From ZC4RG30 sp039917615 (GTDB lineage: Bacteria; Pseudomonadota; Gammaproteobacteria; Steroidobacterales; Steroidobacteraceae): 64,000 nucleotides of DNA. The notes beneath the pieces are model-generated. The model saw nothing but the letters and a program-made list of their open reading frames with translations. It did not search any database and was not told the DNA's origin. The DNA is taken from positions 1 through 64,000 of the forward strand of contig JBDSJD010000027.1 of the NCBI GenBank assembly GCA_039917615.1, in the 5' to 3' direction. Positions 47,122 to 56,827 of this stretch are shown here, piece by piece; within the stretch, counting starts at the first letter, position 1; every line of letters begins with the position of its first letter. Position numbers and translations under genes: made by a program.

Positions 47122-47769
47122 TCACTGCAGCAACACCGGCGCCGTCAGCGGCGCGCCATCGAGGGACGGACTGCCCTGGTTCCACTGCAACCGCCCACTT
47201 GCCAGCAATTCGATAACCATGGGGTAGATGATGTGTTCACGAGCATGAACCCGGGCTGACAGGCTGGCAATGTTGTCGCCCGGCAGGACCGGTACGGGGG
47301 CCTGGGCAATCAGCGGACCCCCGTCTAGCTCGGCGGTAACGAAATGCACGCTTACCCCGTGCTCGCTGTCGCCGGCCGCCAGCACGCGCGCGTGGGTGTC
47401 GAGGCCCTTGTAACGGGGGAGCAGCGACGGGTGGATGTTCAACATGCGGCCAGAGTAACGGGCCACGAAGTTGCCGGATAGCACCCGCATGAAGCCGGCC
47501 AGCACGATGAGCTCTGCGCCGCTTGCATCGATGTGCGTGCCCAGTGCGTCTTCAAACGCCCGGCGATCCGCTTTGCCCGCATTCTGGAACACGCTGCGAT
47601 CAATTATGGCGGTGGCAATGCCCAATGCCTGCGCCCTTGCAATGCCGCCGGCGGTGGGAACATCCGCGATCACCAGCGCCACCTCGGCATTGATCCGTCC
47701 GGACCGGCAGGCATCGGCAATGGCCAGCATGTTGCTGCCAGCGCCCGAGATCAGCACGGCGAGACGCAT
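47122..47769 (-). CDS. purN: Phosphoribosylglycinamide formyltransferase
   Basis: A 215-residue purine synthesis enzyme that transfers formyl from 10-formyl-THF to GAR. Motifs are the N-terminal VLISGAGSNM loop, FMRVLSGNFV, the catalytic Asn-His in MLNIHPSLLPRYKG and VTAELDGGPLIAQ with the catalytic Asp. The ATG at 47769 is 10 bases after the purM stop, so the two are cotranscribed. Confidence 0.94.
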   Translation of the reverse strand: MRLAVLISGAGSNMLAIADACRSGRINAEVALVIADVPTAGGIARAQALGIATAIIDRSVFQNAGKADRRAFEDALGTHIDASGAELIVLAGFMRVLSGNFVARYSGRMLNIHPSLLPRYKGLDTHARVLAAGDSEHGVSVHFVTAELDGGPLIAQAPVPVLPGDNIASLSARVHAREHIIYPMVIELLASGRLQWNQGSPSLDGAPLTAPVLLQ

Positions 47770-47779
47770 GTTTTGGCGC

Positions 47780-48811
<1,032 letters not shown>

Positions 48812-48838
48812 TTGTAAACGCCTGTAACGAGGTCCTTG

Positions 48839-48857
48839 AGCCGGACAATGACCGGCT
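48839..48857. promoter_or_regulatory. Palindrome in the purM/pgsA-like divergent promoter region
   Basis: AGCCGG at 48839-48844 and CCGGCT at 48852-48857 form a perfect 6-bp inverted repeat with a 7-base spacer, within the 82-base spacer between purM and the CDP-alcohol transferase gene. It does not resemble a PurR box. It may be an operator or a 5' leader hairpin. Confidence 0.3.
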
Positions 48858-48893
48858 TGCGATATTGTATAGGACTGAGCGGACTGCCGTGCC

Positions 48894-49442
48894 ATGCGCC
48901 ACATACCCAATCTCATCTGTCTGGCCCGGATTGCGCTGATCGCGCCGCTGCTGCAGGCGATGCTGGCGGGCGATCAGCTACGCATCCTGGTGCTGTTCTG
49001 CCTCGCCGCCGTGTCCGACGCGCTGGATGGCTATCTCGCCAAGCGGTTCAACTGGACTTCTAAACTGGGCCGATTCCTTGACCCTGCCGCCGACAAACTA
49101 CTGTTGGTGGCGGTATTCATCATGGCGGCCTGGCTTGATATCGCGCCGTGGTGGGTGGCCGCAGTGGCGGTTGCGCGCGATCTGGTCATCGCATGTGGTG
49201 CGCTGTTCTACTGGTTGTGGTTCGGCCCGTTGCGCGGCCGGCCCACGCTCATCAGCAAGATCAACACGGGCGTGCAGATCATGTATCTGCTGGCGGTTAT
49301 CATGGCCAGCGCCAGTGGGTTTCCGCCGCGCGAGATTCTGGATGCGCTGGCGGCCGTGGTGGTGGCCACAACCCTGGCAAGTGGCGCGGACTATGTGGCG
49401 AGTTTCCTGCGTCGCGCCTTCGCACAGATTCCAGCGGCCTGA
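48894..49442 (+). CDS. CDP-alcohol phosphatidyltransferase (PgsA-like)
   Basis: A 182-residue membrane enzyme with the CDP-alcohol signature DALDGYLAKRFN-x8-FLDPAADKLL (D-x2-DG-x2-A-R-type, with Lys in place of the usual Arg, then G-x3-D-x3-D). Four to six membrane helices follow. The likely product is phosphatidylglycerophosphate from CDP-diacylglycerol and glycerol phosphate. A cardiolipin synthase-like activity is the alternative. hda begins 26 bases after its stop. Confidence 0.83.
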   Translation: MRHIPNLICLARIALIAPLLQAMLAGDQLRILVLFCLAAVSDALDGYLAKRFNWTSKLGRFLDPAADKLLLVAVFIMAAWLDIAPWWVAAVAVARDLVIACGALFYWLWFGPLRGRPTLISKINTGVQIMYLLAVIMASASGFPPREILDALAAVVVATTLASGADYVASFLRRAFAQIPAA

Positions 49443-49468
49443 CGACACTATTCAGGCGGAGAGCAAGC

Positions 49469-50152
49469 TTGAGGCAGTTACCCCTTGGCATGCGGTTGCA
49501 GGACCGCGCGGTCTTCGCCAGCTTTCTGGCCGGAGGCAATGCACTGGCAGTGGCGGCGGCCGAGCAACTGGTGGCTGCGCGTGGCGATTCCCTCCTGTAT
49601 CTGCACGGCAGCGCAGGCACGGGCAAATCGCACCTGTTGCAGGCCATCTGCACCGCCGTTCCGGCGGCCGCCTACTTTCCATTGGCGCAACTGTTGGAAT
49701 TCGGCCCCGGTGTACTGGAAGCTGCGGCGCAATTACCCGCAATAGCCGTGGACGATCTGGATGCAGTAGCCGGTGACCCGCATTGGGAGCAGCAGCTATT
49801 TGGTCTCTATAACGATTGCCTGGCTAGCGGCACGCGGCTGGCGGTGTCTGCACTGGTGCCTGCGGCCTATCTGGGGGTCAGCCTGCCGGATCTGCGTTCG
49901 CGGCTCTCAGCAATGCCGCAGTTTGCCTTGCGTCCGCTGGATGAAGCGCAACAGCGCGAGGCTCTCAAACTCAGGGCTGCGCAACGCGGCATCGAATTGC
50001 CGGAAGAAACGCTTCTGTATCTGCAGCGGCGCTTCGCCCGGGATATCGGCAAGCTGCATGCACTGCTGGACCGTCTGGACCTCGCATCGCTGCAGGAACA
50101 GCGGCGCCTGACGGTGCCGTTTATCCGGGCAGTGCTTGGCGAGCCGCCTTGA
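49469..50152 (+). CDS. hda: DnaA regulatory inactivator Hda
   Basis: A 227-residue AAA+ protein related to the DnaA ATPase domain. It has RQLPLGMRLQDRAVFASF at the N-terminus (clamp-binding region), Walker A GSAGTGKSHLL, Walker B AIAVDDLDAV and a sensor region LRSRLSAMPQF, and lacks the DnaA DNA-binding domain. With the sliding clamp it stimulates ATP hydrolysis by DnaA and prevents re-initiation. The start is TTG at 49469 with GGAG 8 bases upstream; earlier in-frame sequence is the shadow of the previous gene. The last 32 bases overlap the convergent wrbA-like gene. Confidence 0.9.
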   Translation: MRQLPLGMRLQDRAVFASFLAGGNALAVAAAEQLVAARGDSLLYLHGSAGTGKSHLLQAICTAVPAAAYFPLAQLLEFGPGVLEAAAQLPAIAVDDLDAVAGDPHWEQQLFGLYNDCLASGTRLAVSALVPAAYLGVSLPDLRSRLSAMPQFALRPLDEAQQREALKLRAAQRGIELPEETLLYLQRRFARDIGKLHALLDRLDLASLQEQRRLTVPFIRAVLGEPP

Positions 50153-50747
50153 GGGAGCGTGCAATGCGCGCAACTCTTGCTCCCAACGCTTGCGCCAAAG
50201 TTACTTCATCTGCAGACAGCCTGCCTTCCATTGCAGCCGAAGAAACATGCGATGCGCCATAGGGCGTGCCGCCACTGCGCGTTTCGTTCACGCCCTTTTC
50301 GGTGAAAGGCAAACCCACGAATAACATGCCGTGGTGCAGCAGTGGAGTCAGCATCGAAAGCAGCGTGCTCTCCTGGCCGCCGTGCATGCTCTGCGAAGAA
50401 GTGAAGGCAGCAGCGGGTTTGTCCACCAGTGCGCCTTGCAGCCACAGGCTTGCGGTCTGGTCCAGGAAATATTTCAGTGGCGCCGCCATGTTGCCGAAGC
50501 GCACGGGACTGCCAAGAACGAGGCCGTCGCAGATGCGCAGGTCTTCGAGTGTGGCCCAGGGGGCGCCATCATCGGGCACCTCGCGCACGGGGCGTTCGTT
50601 GTCCGCCGACACCGGCGGCACGCTGCGCAGCCGTGCGACCGCGCCTGAAACAGACTCCACCCCGCGGCACACCTGTCGAGCCAGCAGCGCGGTGCTGCCA
50701 TTGCGCGAGTAATAGACGACCAGGATTTCCGTGCGCGCATCGCTCAT
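50121..50747 (-). CDS. Flavodoxin-fold NAD(P)H:quinone oxidoreductase (WrbA-like)
   Basis: A 208-residue flavoprotein. The FMN phosphate loop is YYSRNGSTALLA, the second loop is LGSPVRFGNMAAPLKYFLDQT, and the isoalloxazine loop SQSMHGGQESTLLSM is typical of WrbA. It reduces quinones by two electrons. It lies 2 bases upstream of the lytic transglycosylase stop on the same strand and converges on hda. Confidence 0.88.
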   Translation of the reverse strand: MSDARTEILVVYYSRNGSTALLARQVCRGVESVSGAVARLRSVPPVSADNERPVREVPDDGAPWATLEDLRICDGLVLGSPVRFGNMAAPLKYFLDQTASLWLQGALVDKPAAAFTSSQSMHGGQESTLLSMLTPLLHHGMLFVGLPFTEKGVNETRSGGTPYGASHVSSAAMEGRLSADEVTLAQALGARVARIARSLKAARQALPG

Positions 50748-50749
50748 GT

Positions 50750-51385
50750 TCAGCGCTGCTTTTTTTTGAGGCCGAGATCGTCGGCGCTGTTCCAGCGCGT
50801 TGTCCAGCGCTGCACGACCTTGTCGGGGTATTCGCGCCGACCGACGCTGCCGTTGTAGCGCGCCAGAGCCTTGCGCACATCGTTCTTTTCCCGGCGCAGG
50901 TAAAAGCGCAGGATGGCGCAGCCCATCCGCATGTTGGCTTCGACCTGTGTCAACTCGTGGCGTTGCATTCCGAGCTCAGCCGGCCAGAATGGCATGACCT
51001 GCATCAGGCCAACGGCGCCGGCGGAAGATACCGCCCAGCGGTTGAAATGACTCTCGATATCCATGAGCGCCAGCACGAGGCCTGGCGGCAGGCGTTGTTC
51101 GCCGGGCCGGTGTGCCTCGCAGAATGCGGTCTTGAGAATCTGGATGCGCTCGTTGTGATCCTTCACCACGCCGTGCAGCTTCGGCTCCATGAGTGTGTAC
51201 CAGACCGCGGAGTCGAACTTGTCGGGAAAACATTCCGCCGACGCGATGGCTTTGGCCAGGATGCCGCGCAACTCAGGATCGCGCTGCGCTTGGGCGAGCA
51301 CCACGGGCGCTGTGCCCAGCAGCACCCCGGCCAGCAGGGCGCTGCTAGTGCGCCAGGCGAGTCTGCAGTTCCGGTAGTACAGCAT
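50750..51385 (-). CDS. Lytic transglycosylase (SLT domain)
   Basis: A 211-residue exported or anchored murein lytic transglycosylase. After a hydrophobic N-terminus (LLAGVLLGTAPVVLAQ) the SLT domain carries the catalytic Glu in ALMDIESHFNRWAVSSAGAVGLMQVMPFW-type sequence and ends with ALARYNGSVG. The ATG at 51385 is preferred; 51403 is an alternative. The first 41 bases overlap the end of proS, showing tight packing and likely coupling. Confidence 0.85.
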   Translation of the reverse strand: MLYYRNCRLAWRTSSALLAGVLLGTAPVVLAQAQRDPELRGILAKAIASAECFPDKFDSAVWYTLMEPKLHGVVKDHNERIQILKTAFCEAHRPGEQRLPPGLVLALMDIESHFNRWAVSSAGAVGLMQVMPFWPAELGMQRHELTQVEANMRMGCAILRFYLRREKNDVRKALARYNGSVGRREYPDKVVQRWTTRWNSADDLGLKKKQR

Positions 51386-53054
51386 TGGCAGCAAGCTCTC
51401 CATTTTCACCAGTGCGGCGGTTGCGGTATTCCAGCCTGCCGGCTGCAATGCCACGATCACCAATCACGATGCAATGCGGAATGCCGAGCAGTTCGGCATC
51501 GGCGAATTTCACGCCCGGGCGCGCATCGCGGTCGTCATAAAGCACGTCGATGCCGGCCTGTCCGAGCTCTGCATACAGACGGTCGGCCAGCATGCGCACG
51601 GCCTCGGAGCGATCATGATTGAGGGTGACCAGCAACACGGTGAAAGGCGCTATGGGCTCGGGCCAGATGATTCCTTTTTCATCGTGGTTCTGTTCAATCG
51701 CGGCTGCCACGACGCGCGTCACACCAATGCCATAACAGCCCATCAGCGGGATCAGCGGCTTGCCGGCAGGGTCAAGAACCGAGGCCTTCATCGCTTCGCT
51801 GTATTTGCGTCCGAGCTGGAAGATGTGGCCCACCTCTATCCCGCGGCGGATGACGAGTTTGCCCGTGCCCGACGGGCTGGGATCGCCGGCCACCACATTG
51901 CGCAGGTCGGCAGTCTGTGGCGCGGGCAGGTCGCGCCCCCAGTTCACACCGGTGCAGTGGCTATCGCGGGCATTGGCCCCGCAGACGAAGTCCGCAAGCG
52001 CGGCCGCTGCATGATCCACCACGATTGGGCAGGCAAGTCCGACGGGACCCAGGAATCCGGGTTCTGTGCCGGTCGCAGCCTGCAGCCGCGCTGCGCTGGC
52101 CATGCGCAGCGGGTTTGCGACGCTGGGGAGCTTCTGTGCCTTTACTGCATTGAGCTCGTGATCACCGCGGATCACCAGCGCGACCACGCCGCCATCACTG
52201 GCGTCGACGATCAGCGTCTTGACGCAGCGGTCGGCGGTCACGCCGAGCAGCGCACTGACTTCGGCGATGGTGCGCGTGCCTGGAGTCGGCACGTGCTGCA
52301 AAGTTTGTGCGGCGGCCGGGCGGCTGCCGTCGAAGGTCGGCGCCGGCGCGAGCTCGAGGTTGGCGGCGTAATCGTCGCTGTCGGAAACCGCGATGGCATC
52401 TTCACCGGAGTCGGCCAGCACCTGGAATTCCTCCGATGCGGAGCCGCCGATCGAACCGGTGTCGGCGCGCACGGCGCGAAAGTTCAGACCCATGCGCTCG
52501 AACATGCGGGTGTACGCGGTTTTCATCGCCGCGTAACCTTCGGCCAGTGAAGCTTCATCAGCATGGAAGGAATAGGCGTCCTTCATCAGAAATTCGCGGC
52601 CACGCATGACGCCGAAGCGGGGACGGATTTCGTCGCGGAATTTCATCTGGATCTGATAGAAATTGACCGGCAGCTGGCGGTAGCTTTTCAGATCGCGCCG
52701 GGCGATGTCAGTGATCACCTCTTCGTGCGTGGGGCCGATCACGAAATCGCGGTCGTGACGGTCCTTGAGTCGCAGCAGCTCCGGTCCGTACTGCTCCCAG
52801 CGGCGGGATTCCTGCCACAGCTCGGCGGGCTGAACGGCGGGCATCAACAGCTCGAAGGCACCGGCCCGGTCCATTTCCTGGCGCACGATCGCCTCGACCT
52901 TGCGTACGGCACGCAGGCCCATGGGCAGGAAAGTGTAGATCCCTGCGGCCTGGCGGCGAATCAGGCCGGCGCGCAGCATGAGCTGATGGCTGATGACTTC
53001 CGCGTCGGCAGGGGTTTCCTTGGCGGTATTGATCGGATATCTGGAAAGTCGCAT
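51345..53054 (-). CDS. proS: Prolyl-tRNA synthetase (bacterial type)
   Basis: A class II synthetase of 569 residues with the bacterial inserted editing domain (about 220-390, with TRTIAEVSALLG and VIRGDHELNAVK). Motif 2 is FRDEIRPRFGVMRGREFLMKDAYSF and motif 3 is MGCYGIGVTRVVAA. The anticodon-binding domain ends the protein. It is divergent from pssA. Confidence 0.96.
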   Translation of the reverse strand: MRLSRYPINTAKETPADAEVISHQLMLRAGLIRRQAAGIYTFLPMGLRAVRKVEAIVRQEMDRAGAFELLMPAVQPAELWQESRRWEQYGPELLRLKDRHDRDFVIGPTHEEVITDIARRDLKSYRQLPVNFYQIQMKFRDEIRPRFGVMRGREFLMKDAYSFHADEASLAEGYAAMKTAYTRMFERMGLNFRAVRADTGSIGGSASEEFQVLADSGEDAIAVSDSDDYAANLELAPAPTFDGSRPAAAQTLQHVPTPGTRTIAEVSALLGVTADRCVKTLIVDASDGGVVALVIRGDHELNAVKAQKLPSVANPLRMASAARLQAATGTEPGFLGPVGLACPIVVDHAAAALADFVCGANARDSHCTGVNWGRDLPAPQTADLRNVVAGDPSPSGTGKLVIRRGIEVGHIFQLGRKYSEAMKASVLDPAGKPLIPLMGCYGIGVTRVVAAAIEQNHDEKGIIWPEPIAPFTVLLVTLNHDRSEAVRMLADRLYAELGQAGIDVLYDDRDARPGVKFADAELLGIPHCIVIGDRGIAAGRLEYRNRRTGENGELAANAVLPELQTRLAH

Positions 53055-53155
53055 GAAGCCTTGGAAACAGCCTGCAGAACAAGGCCGCCGAGTTTAGCAG
53101 CACCGCCAGGGGGATCACGCTGCGGCGTTGTGGCCAAAGCCCTGCGGGGCCTATC

Positions 53156-53962
53156 ATGCGCACCGTAATGGACCCTGAAAATCCCCTGGATCGGCCCCGC
53201 AGCCGCGCCATCTACCTGTTACCCAATCTGTTTACGACGGGCTGCCTGTTTTCGGGCTTCTACGCCATCGTCGCTGCCATTGACGGTAACTACGAACGCG
53301 CCGGCCTGGCCGTGTTCGCGGCAATGCTGTTCGACACTCTGGACGGCCGGGTTGCTCGCCTTACCCGCACCGAGAGCGCATTTGGCAAGGAATACGACAG
53401 CCTCGCAGACATGGTGTCCTTTGGCGTTGCACCGGCCATCGTCGCCTATCAGTGGGGCGTGACGCATGTCTTCGAAAAAGGTTCGGTGTGGGGGCGCCTC
53501 GGCTGGCTGGTTGCATTCAGCTATGCCGCCTGCGCCGCGCTGCGCCTCGCCCGCTTCAATACCCGTACCGGCCAGGACAAGCGCTTCTTCGAAGGTCTTC
53601 CGAGCCCGTCTGCCGCCGCGGTGGTCTCGGCATTCATCTGGTCGATCAGCGAGTGGTGGGAACCCGGCAAACCCGGGTTGATACCCTCCTTGCTGGTTAC
53701 CCTCTGCGCCGGTGCCTTGATGGTGAGCCGCTTTGGCTATAACAGCTTCAAGAAGCTGGATGCGGAAGGGCCAGTGCGCTTTGCGACGTTCCTGCTCGTG
53801 CCGCTGGGTTTCGTGTTGATTGCGATCTACCCCCCGACAGCGTTGCTGGCAATTTTCGGTACCTATGCCCTGTCGGGACCCCTGTTCTGGTTTGTGCGCC
53901 GCATGCGCCGCGACAAGCGGCGCAGCGCCGGGTCCGGGGGGCGCGGCGGGGCAGAGGATTGA
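53156..53962 (+). CDS. pssA: CDP-diacylglycerol-serine O-phosphatidyltransferase
   Basis: A 268-residue membrane enzyme making phosphatidylserine. The CDP-alcohol motif is DTLDGRVARLTRTESAFGKEYDSLADMVSFG (shown by residues D-x2-DG-x2-AR and G-x3-D-x3-D). Helices span most of the protein, with a basic C-terminal tail (RRMRRDKRRSAG). This is the membrane-bound type II enzyme, not the E. coli type. An ATG at 53168 is a possible alternative start. UDG overlaps its stop by one base. Confidence 0.9.
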   Translation: MRTVMDPENPLDRPRSRAIYLLPNLFTTGCLFSGFYAIVAAIDGNYERAGLAVFAAMLFDTLDGRVARLTRTESAFGKEYDSLADMVSFGVAPAIVAYQWGVTHVFEKGSVWGRLGWLVAFSYAACAALRLARFNTRTGQDKRFFEGLPSPSAAAVVSAFIWSISEWWEPGKPGLIPSLLVTLCAGALMVSRFGYNSFKKLDAEGPVRFATFLLVPLGFVLIAIYPPTALLAIFGTYALSGPLFWFVRRMRRDKRRSAGSGGRGGAED

Positions 53963-54645
53963 TGGCGCGCCGCGACGACTACCTGGCCGCGCTCGGGGTG
54001 GAGAATTGGCAGCAGCGACGGGTGCTCACGCCAGCAGCTATTTCCACAGCTGTAATGGTGGCGCCGGCAGCCTCAACCGGCATTGATACCTGGGATAGCG
54101 TGGCGGCCGAAGTCGCCAACTGCATCAAATGCGAGCTGCATCAATGCCGCAATCGCACAGTGTTCGGAGTGGGTGACCGGCGCGCGAAATGGCTGGTGGT
54201 GGGCGAGGCACCTGGGGCCGATGAAGATCAGCAGGGGGAACCATTCGTGGGTCGTGCCGGCGGTCTGCTCAATTCGATGCTGCGTGGCATCGGGCTCGAA
54301 CGCGAACAGGTGTTCATCGCCAACGTGCTCAAGTGCCGCCCGCCCAACAATCGCGATCCGAAACCGGAAGAGGTCGCACACTGCCTGCCATACCTCGAGC
54401 GCCAGATTGCGCTGCTGAAGCCGCGTATCATGCTGGCGGTTGGGCGCATCGCAGCCCAGAACCTGCTGGCCACCGATACTCCCATCGGCAAGCTGCGCGG
54501 CCATGTGCATGCGTTTGGCAGCGCGCGCATTCCGCTGGTGGTGACCTATCACCCCGCCTACCTTTTGCGTTCGCCCACCGAGAAGCGCAAGGCCTGGGAA
54601 GACCTGAAGTTTGCGCGTCGGGTTGCGGGCGGCAAGACGGCGTGA
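53962..54645 (+). CDS. Type-4 uracil-DNA glycosylase
   Basis: A 227-residue iron-sulfur uracil-DNA glycosylase. Motif A is VGEAPGADEDQQGEPFVGRAG and motif C is VVTYHPAYLLR. Cys ligands lie in CIKCELHQCRN, VLKCRPPNNRD and AHCLPY, as in the UDG family 4 cluster. Starts at TGATG overlapping pssA, and rimI overlaps its stop by GTGA, so the three genes form a coupled unit. Confidence 0.92.
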   Translation: MARRDDYLAALGVENWQQRRVLTPAAISTAVMVAPAASTGIDTWDSVAAEVANCIKCELHQCRNRTVFGVGDRRAKWLVVGEAPGADEDQQGEPFVGRAGGLLNSMLRGIGLEREQVFIANVLKCRPPNNRDPKPEEVAHCLPYLERQIALLKPRIMLAVGRIAAQNLLATDTPIGKLRGHVHAFGSARIPLVVTYHPAYLLRSPTEKRKAWEDLKFARRVAGGKTA

Positions 54646-55112
54646 CGGCGCTGCCCGAGATCCTGATCCGCGACATGGGTTTTGACGATGTTGCGGCGGT
54701 GGCGGAGCTGGAGCAGGAGTCGTACCCGTTTCCCTGGAGCGACGCGATCTTCCGAGATTGCCTGCGGGCCGGCTATTACTGCTGTGTGGTCGAGCTGGAT
54801 CACATCCGCATCGGCTACGGCGTCATGAGTACCGGCGCCGGTGAAGCGCATGTGCTGAACCTGTGCATCGCGCCACTGTACCGGTGCCGCGGCATCGGCA
54901 GCCAGCTTCTGGAACACCTGATGGAATTTGCAAAGGGGTTGAGTGTCACGGATGTGTTCCTGGAGGTTCGACCTTCCAATCCGGCGGCAATCCGGCTGTA
55001 TCAGTCCCATGGGTTTGCGCAGATCGGCGTGCGCAGGGGGTATTACCAGGCAGTTGGCGGCCGCGAGGATGCAGTGGTGCTGCGCAAGGTGCTGGGCAAG
55101 GGCAGGCGATGA
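54642..55112 (+). CDS. rimI: Ribosomal protein S18 alanine N-acetyltransferase
   Basis: A 156-residue GNAT acetyltransferase for the N-terminus of ribosomal protein S18. The acetyl-CoA loop is YRCRGIGSQLLEHLM, and the RimI-type segments ESYPFPWSDAIF and VRPSNPAAIRLYQSHGF are present. The GTG at 54642 overlaps the UDG stop by four bases; in-frame sequence further upstream is a shadow of UDG. Confidence 0.92.
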   Translation: MTALPEILIRDMGFDDVAAVAELEQESYPFPWSDAIFRDCLRAGYYCCVVELDHIRIGYGVMSTGAGEAHVLNLCIAPLYRCRGIGSQLLEHLMEFAKGLSVTDVFLEVRPSNPAAIRLYQSHGFAQIGVRRGYYQAVGGREDAVVLRKVLGKGRR

Positions 55113-55116
55113 ATGC

Positions 55117-55142
55117 GAGACCTGCTTTAGGTCTCTCTTTTC
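55117..55142 (+). terminator. Hairpin terminator after rimI
   Basis: GAGACC at 55117-55122 pairs with GGTCTC at 55130-55135 across a 7-base loop and is followed by TCTTTTC. It lies just past the rimI stop and overlaps the end of the convergent Fic gene. The stem is short, so efficiency is uncertain. Confidence 0.5.
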
Positions 55143-56650
55143 ATTAGTCCGGAAAGGAAATGCGCAAAAGGCAGAATATTTCTGTCTACGCTCGCAGATT
55201 CCAGCGCGGCCATGTATTCAGCCCGGCTTTCAACAGGGATTATTGTCCACGGATAGCCTCCAGCACTCAGCATGGCATTCATCAGGAATCTGCCCATTCG
55301 CCCGTTTCCATCGAAATACGGGTGAATGTATACAAAAACCCAATGACCAAGAACGACGCGGACCGCGGGCTCGGTTTCTTCTGATAAGAGTTCGAAGAAA
55401 GCGGAAAGAAGTTCGATTGCTGCCTCGGCCCGCGGGGGCACATGCATTGAACGTCGGATAAACACCGGCCCATTGCGATACCCAGCAAGTTCGGACGCCT
55501 TAATTATTCCCGCAGAAACGCTCGGTCCGAAGAGTTCGCTGTACCAAAGTTGGTGCGTTGTCGCTACCACTTCGCCCGGATTCACCCGATCCAGAATTGT
55601 CGCGACACTTTTCTTTACAGACTGAAATGCTTGCCAGTAGCCGCGCGCTGCAAGGGCATCTCGATTCTTCCGGTCGTTCTCGTTGTTTGCCGGGTCCCAA
55701 CTTCCGGAACGCACCCGCTCAATGAGTTCCGCATTGACGCGATAACCTTCGATCGAAAGGGAATGATATGCATCACTCACATACGCGTCTTCAACAGCCT
55801 TGAGATAGGCACTCTTATCTCGCGGAAGTCCTGGAGGAGCAGGAAAGACTTCGAGTACCGGGCCTCGCATTTGTTGCCAGAGAAGTCTGATCCGGTTGGT
55901 GTATGGAGAAATCTCGCGGGGCGAGAACTTCAATTCGACAGCACCTTCAAAGGGGTCGCTCTCAGTAACCGTGTATCCCGCTGCCCGCATTGCAGCGAGA
56001 ATCCGGTCCGCTACCCCGTCACGGCCGATATTCCGAAATGCGCCGGCGAGGCGTCCCGCAACTTTGCTGTGGCCTCCCTCCAAGAGGCGGGGCAGAACTT
56101 GGGAAGCGTCGGCAATCATGGCCAGTGCGGTTCGCATCTCGAGGGGCCGGGCATTGAACTGGGCTGCCGAGCATGCGATCAGCGCGGCAGGCAGGCTCAG
56201 GGTTCTCATGCGGTCGAGGATCTGCCTGTCCGCCTCAGCGGGGAGCTCAAGGCGAGCGACGAACACGGCAGTTTCGTGGGGAAGTTTAGAAGGCTTGTTG
56301 TCCCCTTTGGGAGTCCGTACGAGCAGCTGGCGCGGAACCGTCCACTCGCCGATATGCAGTGCAATCGATTGCTCCGGACTAAGGCTCCACTCGGTTCTAA
56401 ATCTTTCCTCCAGGTAATCCGCGCAGAAGTGCCAAAAGGAGGCGTACCAGTCTGTGCTTTCGCCAGGCGCATCGTCGGGGCGGGAGGAGACGTACCAACC
56501 TTTCATGACCTCCTGAAGGAAGCCGGTCTGGACCAATCGCTCTCGATGGGACCGGGTAAGATCGCCCGTCCGGACAGCAACGCGCCCTTGGTCCTGAATT
56601 CTCTTCAGGGCATCGAGCGAGGCAGCGAGGTTTTCAGACGGGGAGGCCAT
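55127..56650 (-). CDS. AbiEi-like winged-helix domain fused to class II Fic domain
   Basis: A 507-residue protein. Residues about 8-230 resemble AbiEi-type antitoxins: a winged helix (IQDQGRVAVRTGDLTRSH ... FLQEVMKGWYV) followed by a domain with HIGEWTVPRQLLVRTPKGD. Residues about 280-507 are a Fic domain with HPYFDGNGRMGR at 443-454, every catalytic residue intact. The inhibitory helix motif SLSIEG (297-302, S-x3-E-G) lies before the core, making it class II. Fic enzymes usually transfer AMP to proteins. GGGAG 9 bases upstream supports the ATG. No separate antitoxin gene is present. It sits alone between rimI and prfC, with A+T-rich repeats upstream, suggesting insertion. Confidence 0.85.
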   Translation of the reverse strand: MASPSENLAASLDALKRIQDQGRVAVRTGDLTRSHRERLVQTGFLQEVMKGWYVSSRPDDAPGESTDWYASFWHFCADYLEERFRTEWSLSPEQSIALHIGEWTVPRQLLVRTPKGDNKPSKLPHETAVFVARLELPAEADRQILDRMRTLSLPAALIACSAAQFNARPLEMRTALAMIADASQVLPRLLEGGHSKVAGRLAGAFRNIGRDGVADRILAAMRAAGYTVTESDPFEGAVELKFSPREISPYTNRIRLLWQQMRGPVLEVFPAPPGLPRDKSAYLKAVEDAYVSDAYHSLSIEGYRVNAELIERVRSGSWDPANNENDRKNRDALAARGYWQAFQSVKKSVATILDRVNPGEVVATTHQLWYSELFGPSVSAGIIKASELAGYRNGPVFIRRSMHVPPRAEAAIELLSAFFELLSEETEPAVRVVLGHWVFVYIHPYFDGNGRMGRFLMNAMLSAGGYPWTIIPVESRAEYMAALESASVDRNILPFAHFLSGLMKRET

Positions 56651-56664
56651 CTAATTGTTCTCCC

Positions 56665-56748
56665 ATTTTTAGGTTATTGAGTCAACTCTTTTTAGGTTAT
56701 TGCGTTAACCTATTTTTAGGTTATTAAGAATCTCAAATTTAGGTTATC
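56665..56748. promoter_or_regulatory. Four iterated direct repeats upstream of the AbiEi-Fic gene
   Basis: TAGGTTAT cores begin at 56670, 56693, 56717 and 56740 (spacings 23, 24, 23), each within a longer TTTAGGTTATy context. The first copy begins 15 bases upstream of the gene's ATG. Such repeats in front of a gene with a winged-helix domain fit an autoregulatory operator array. The A+T-rich block stands out from the surrounding sequence. Confidence 0.75.
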
Positions 56749-56827
56749 ATGTTGCCAACGAGGCGACATGACGGAAAGTCGAGCTGTCTGGTGCCCGCAG
56801 GGCCCTTAAGCCCCGTCCTAAAGGTTT

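Noticed and set aside
56665..56748. CRISPR or plasmid iterons
   Set aside because: Only four short cores with 9-11-base A+T-rich spacers, no Rep gene nearby, and a position right at a gene's promoter. Regulatory repeats fit better.
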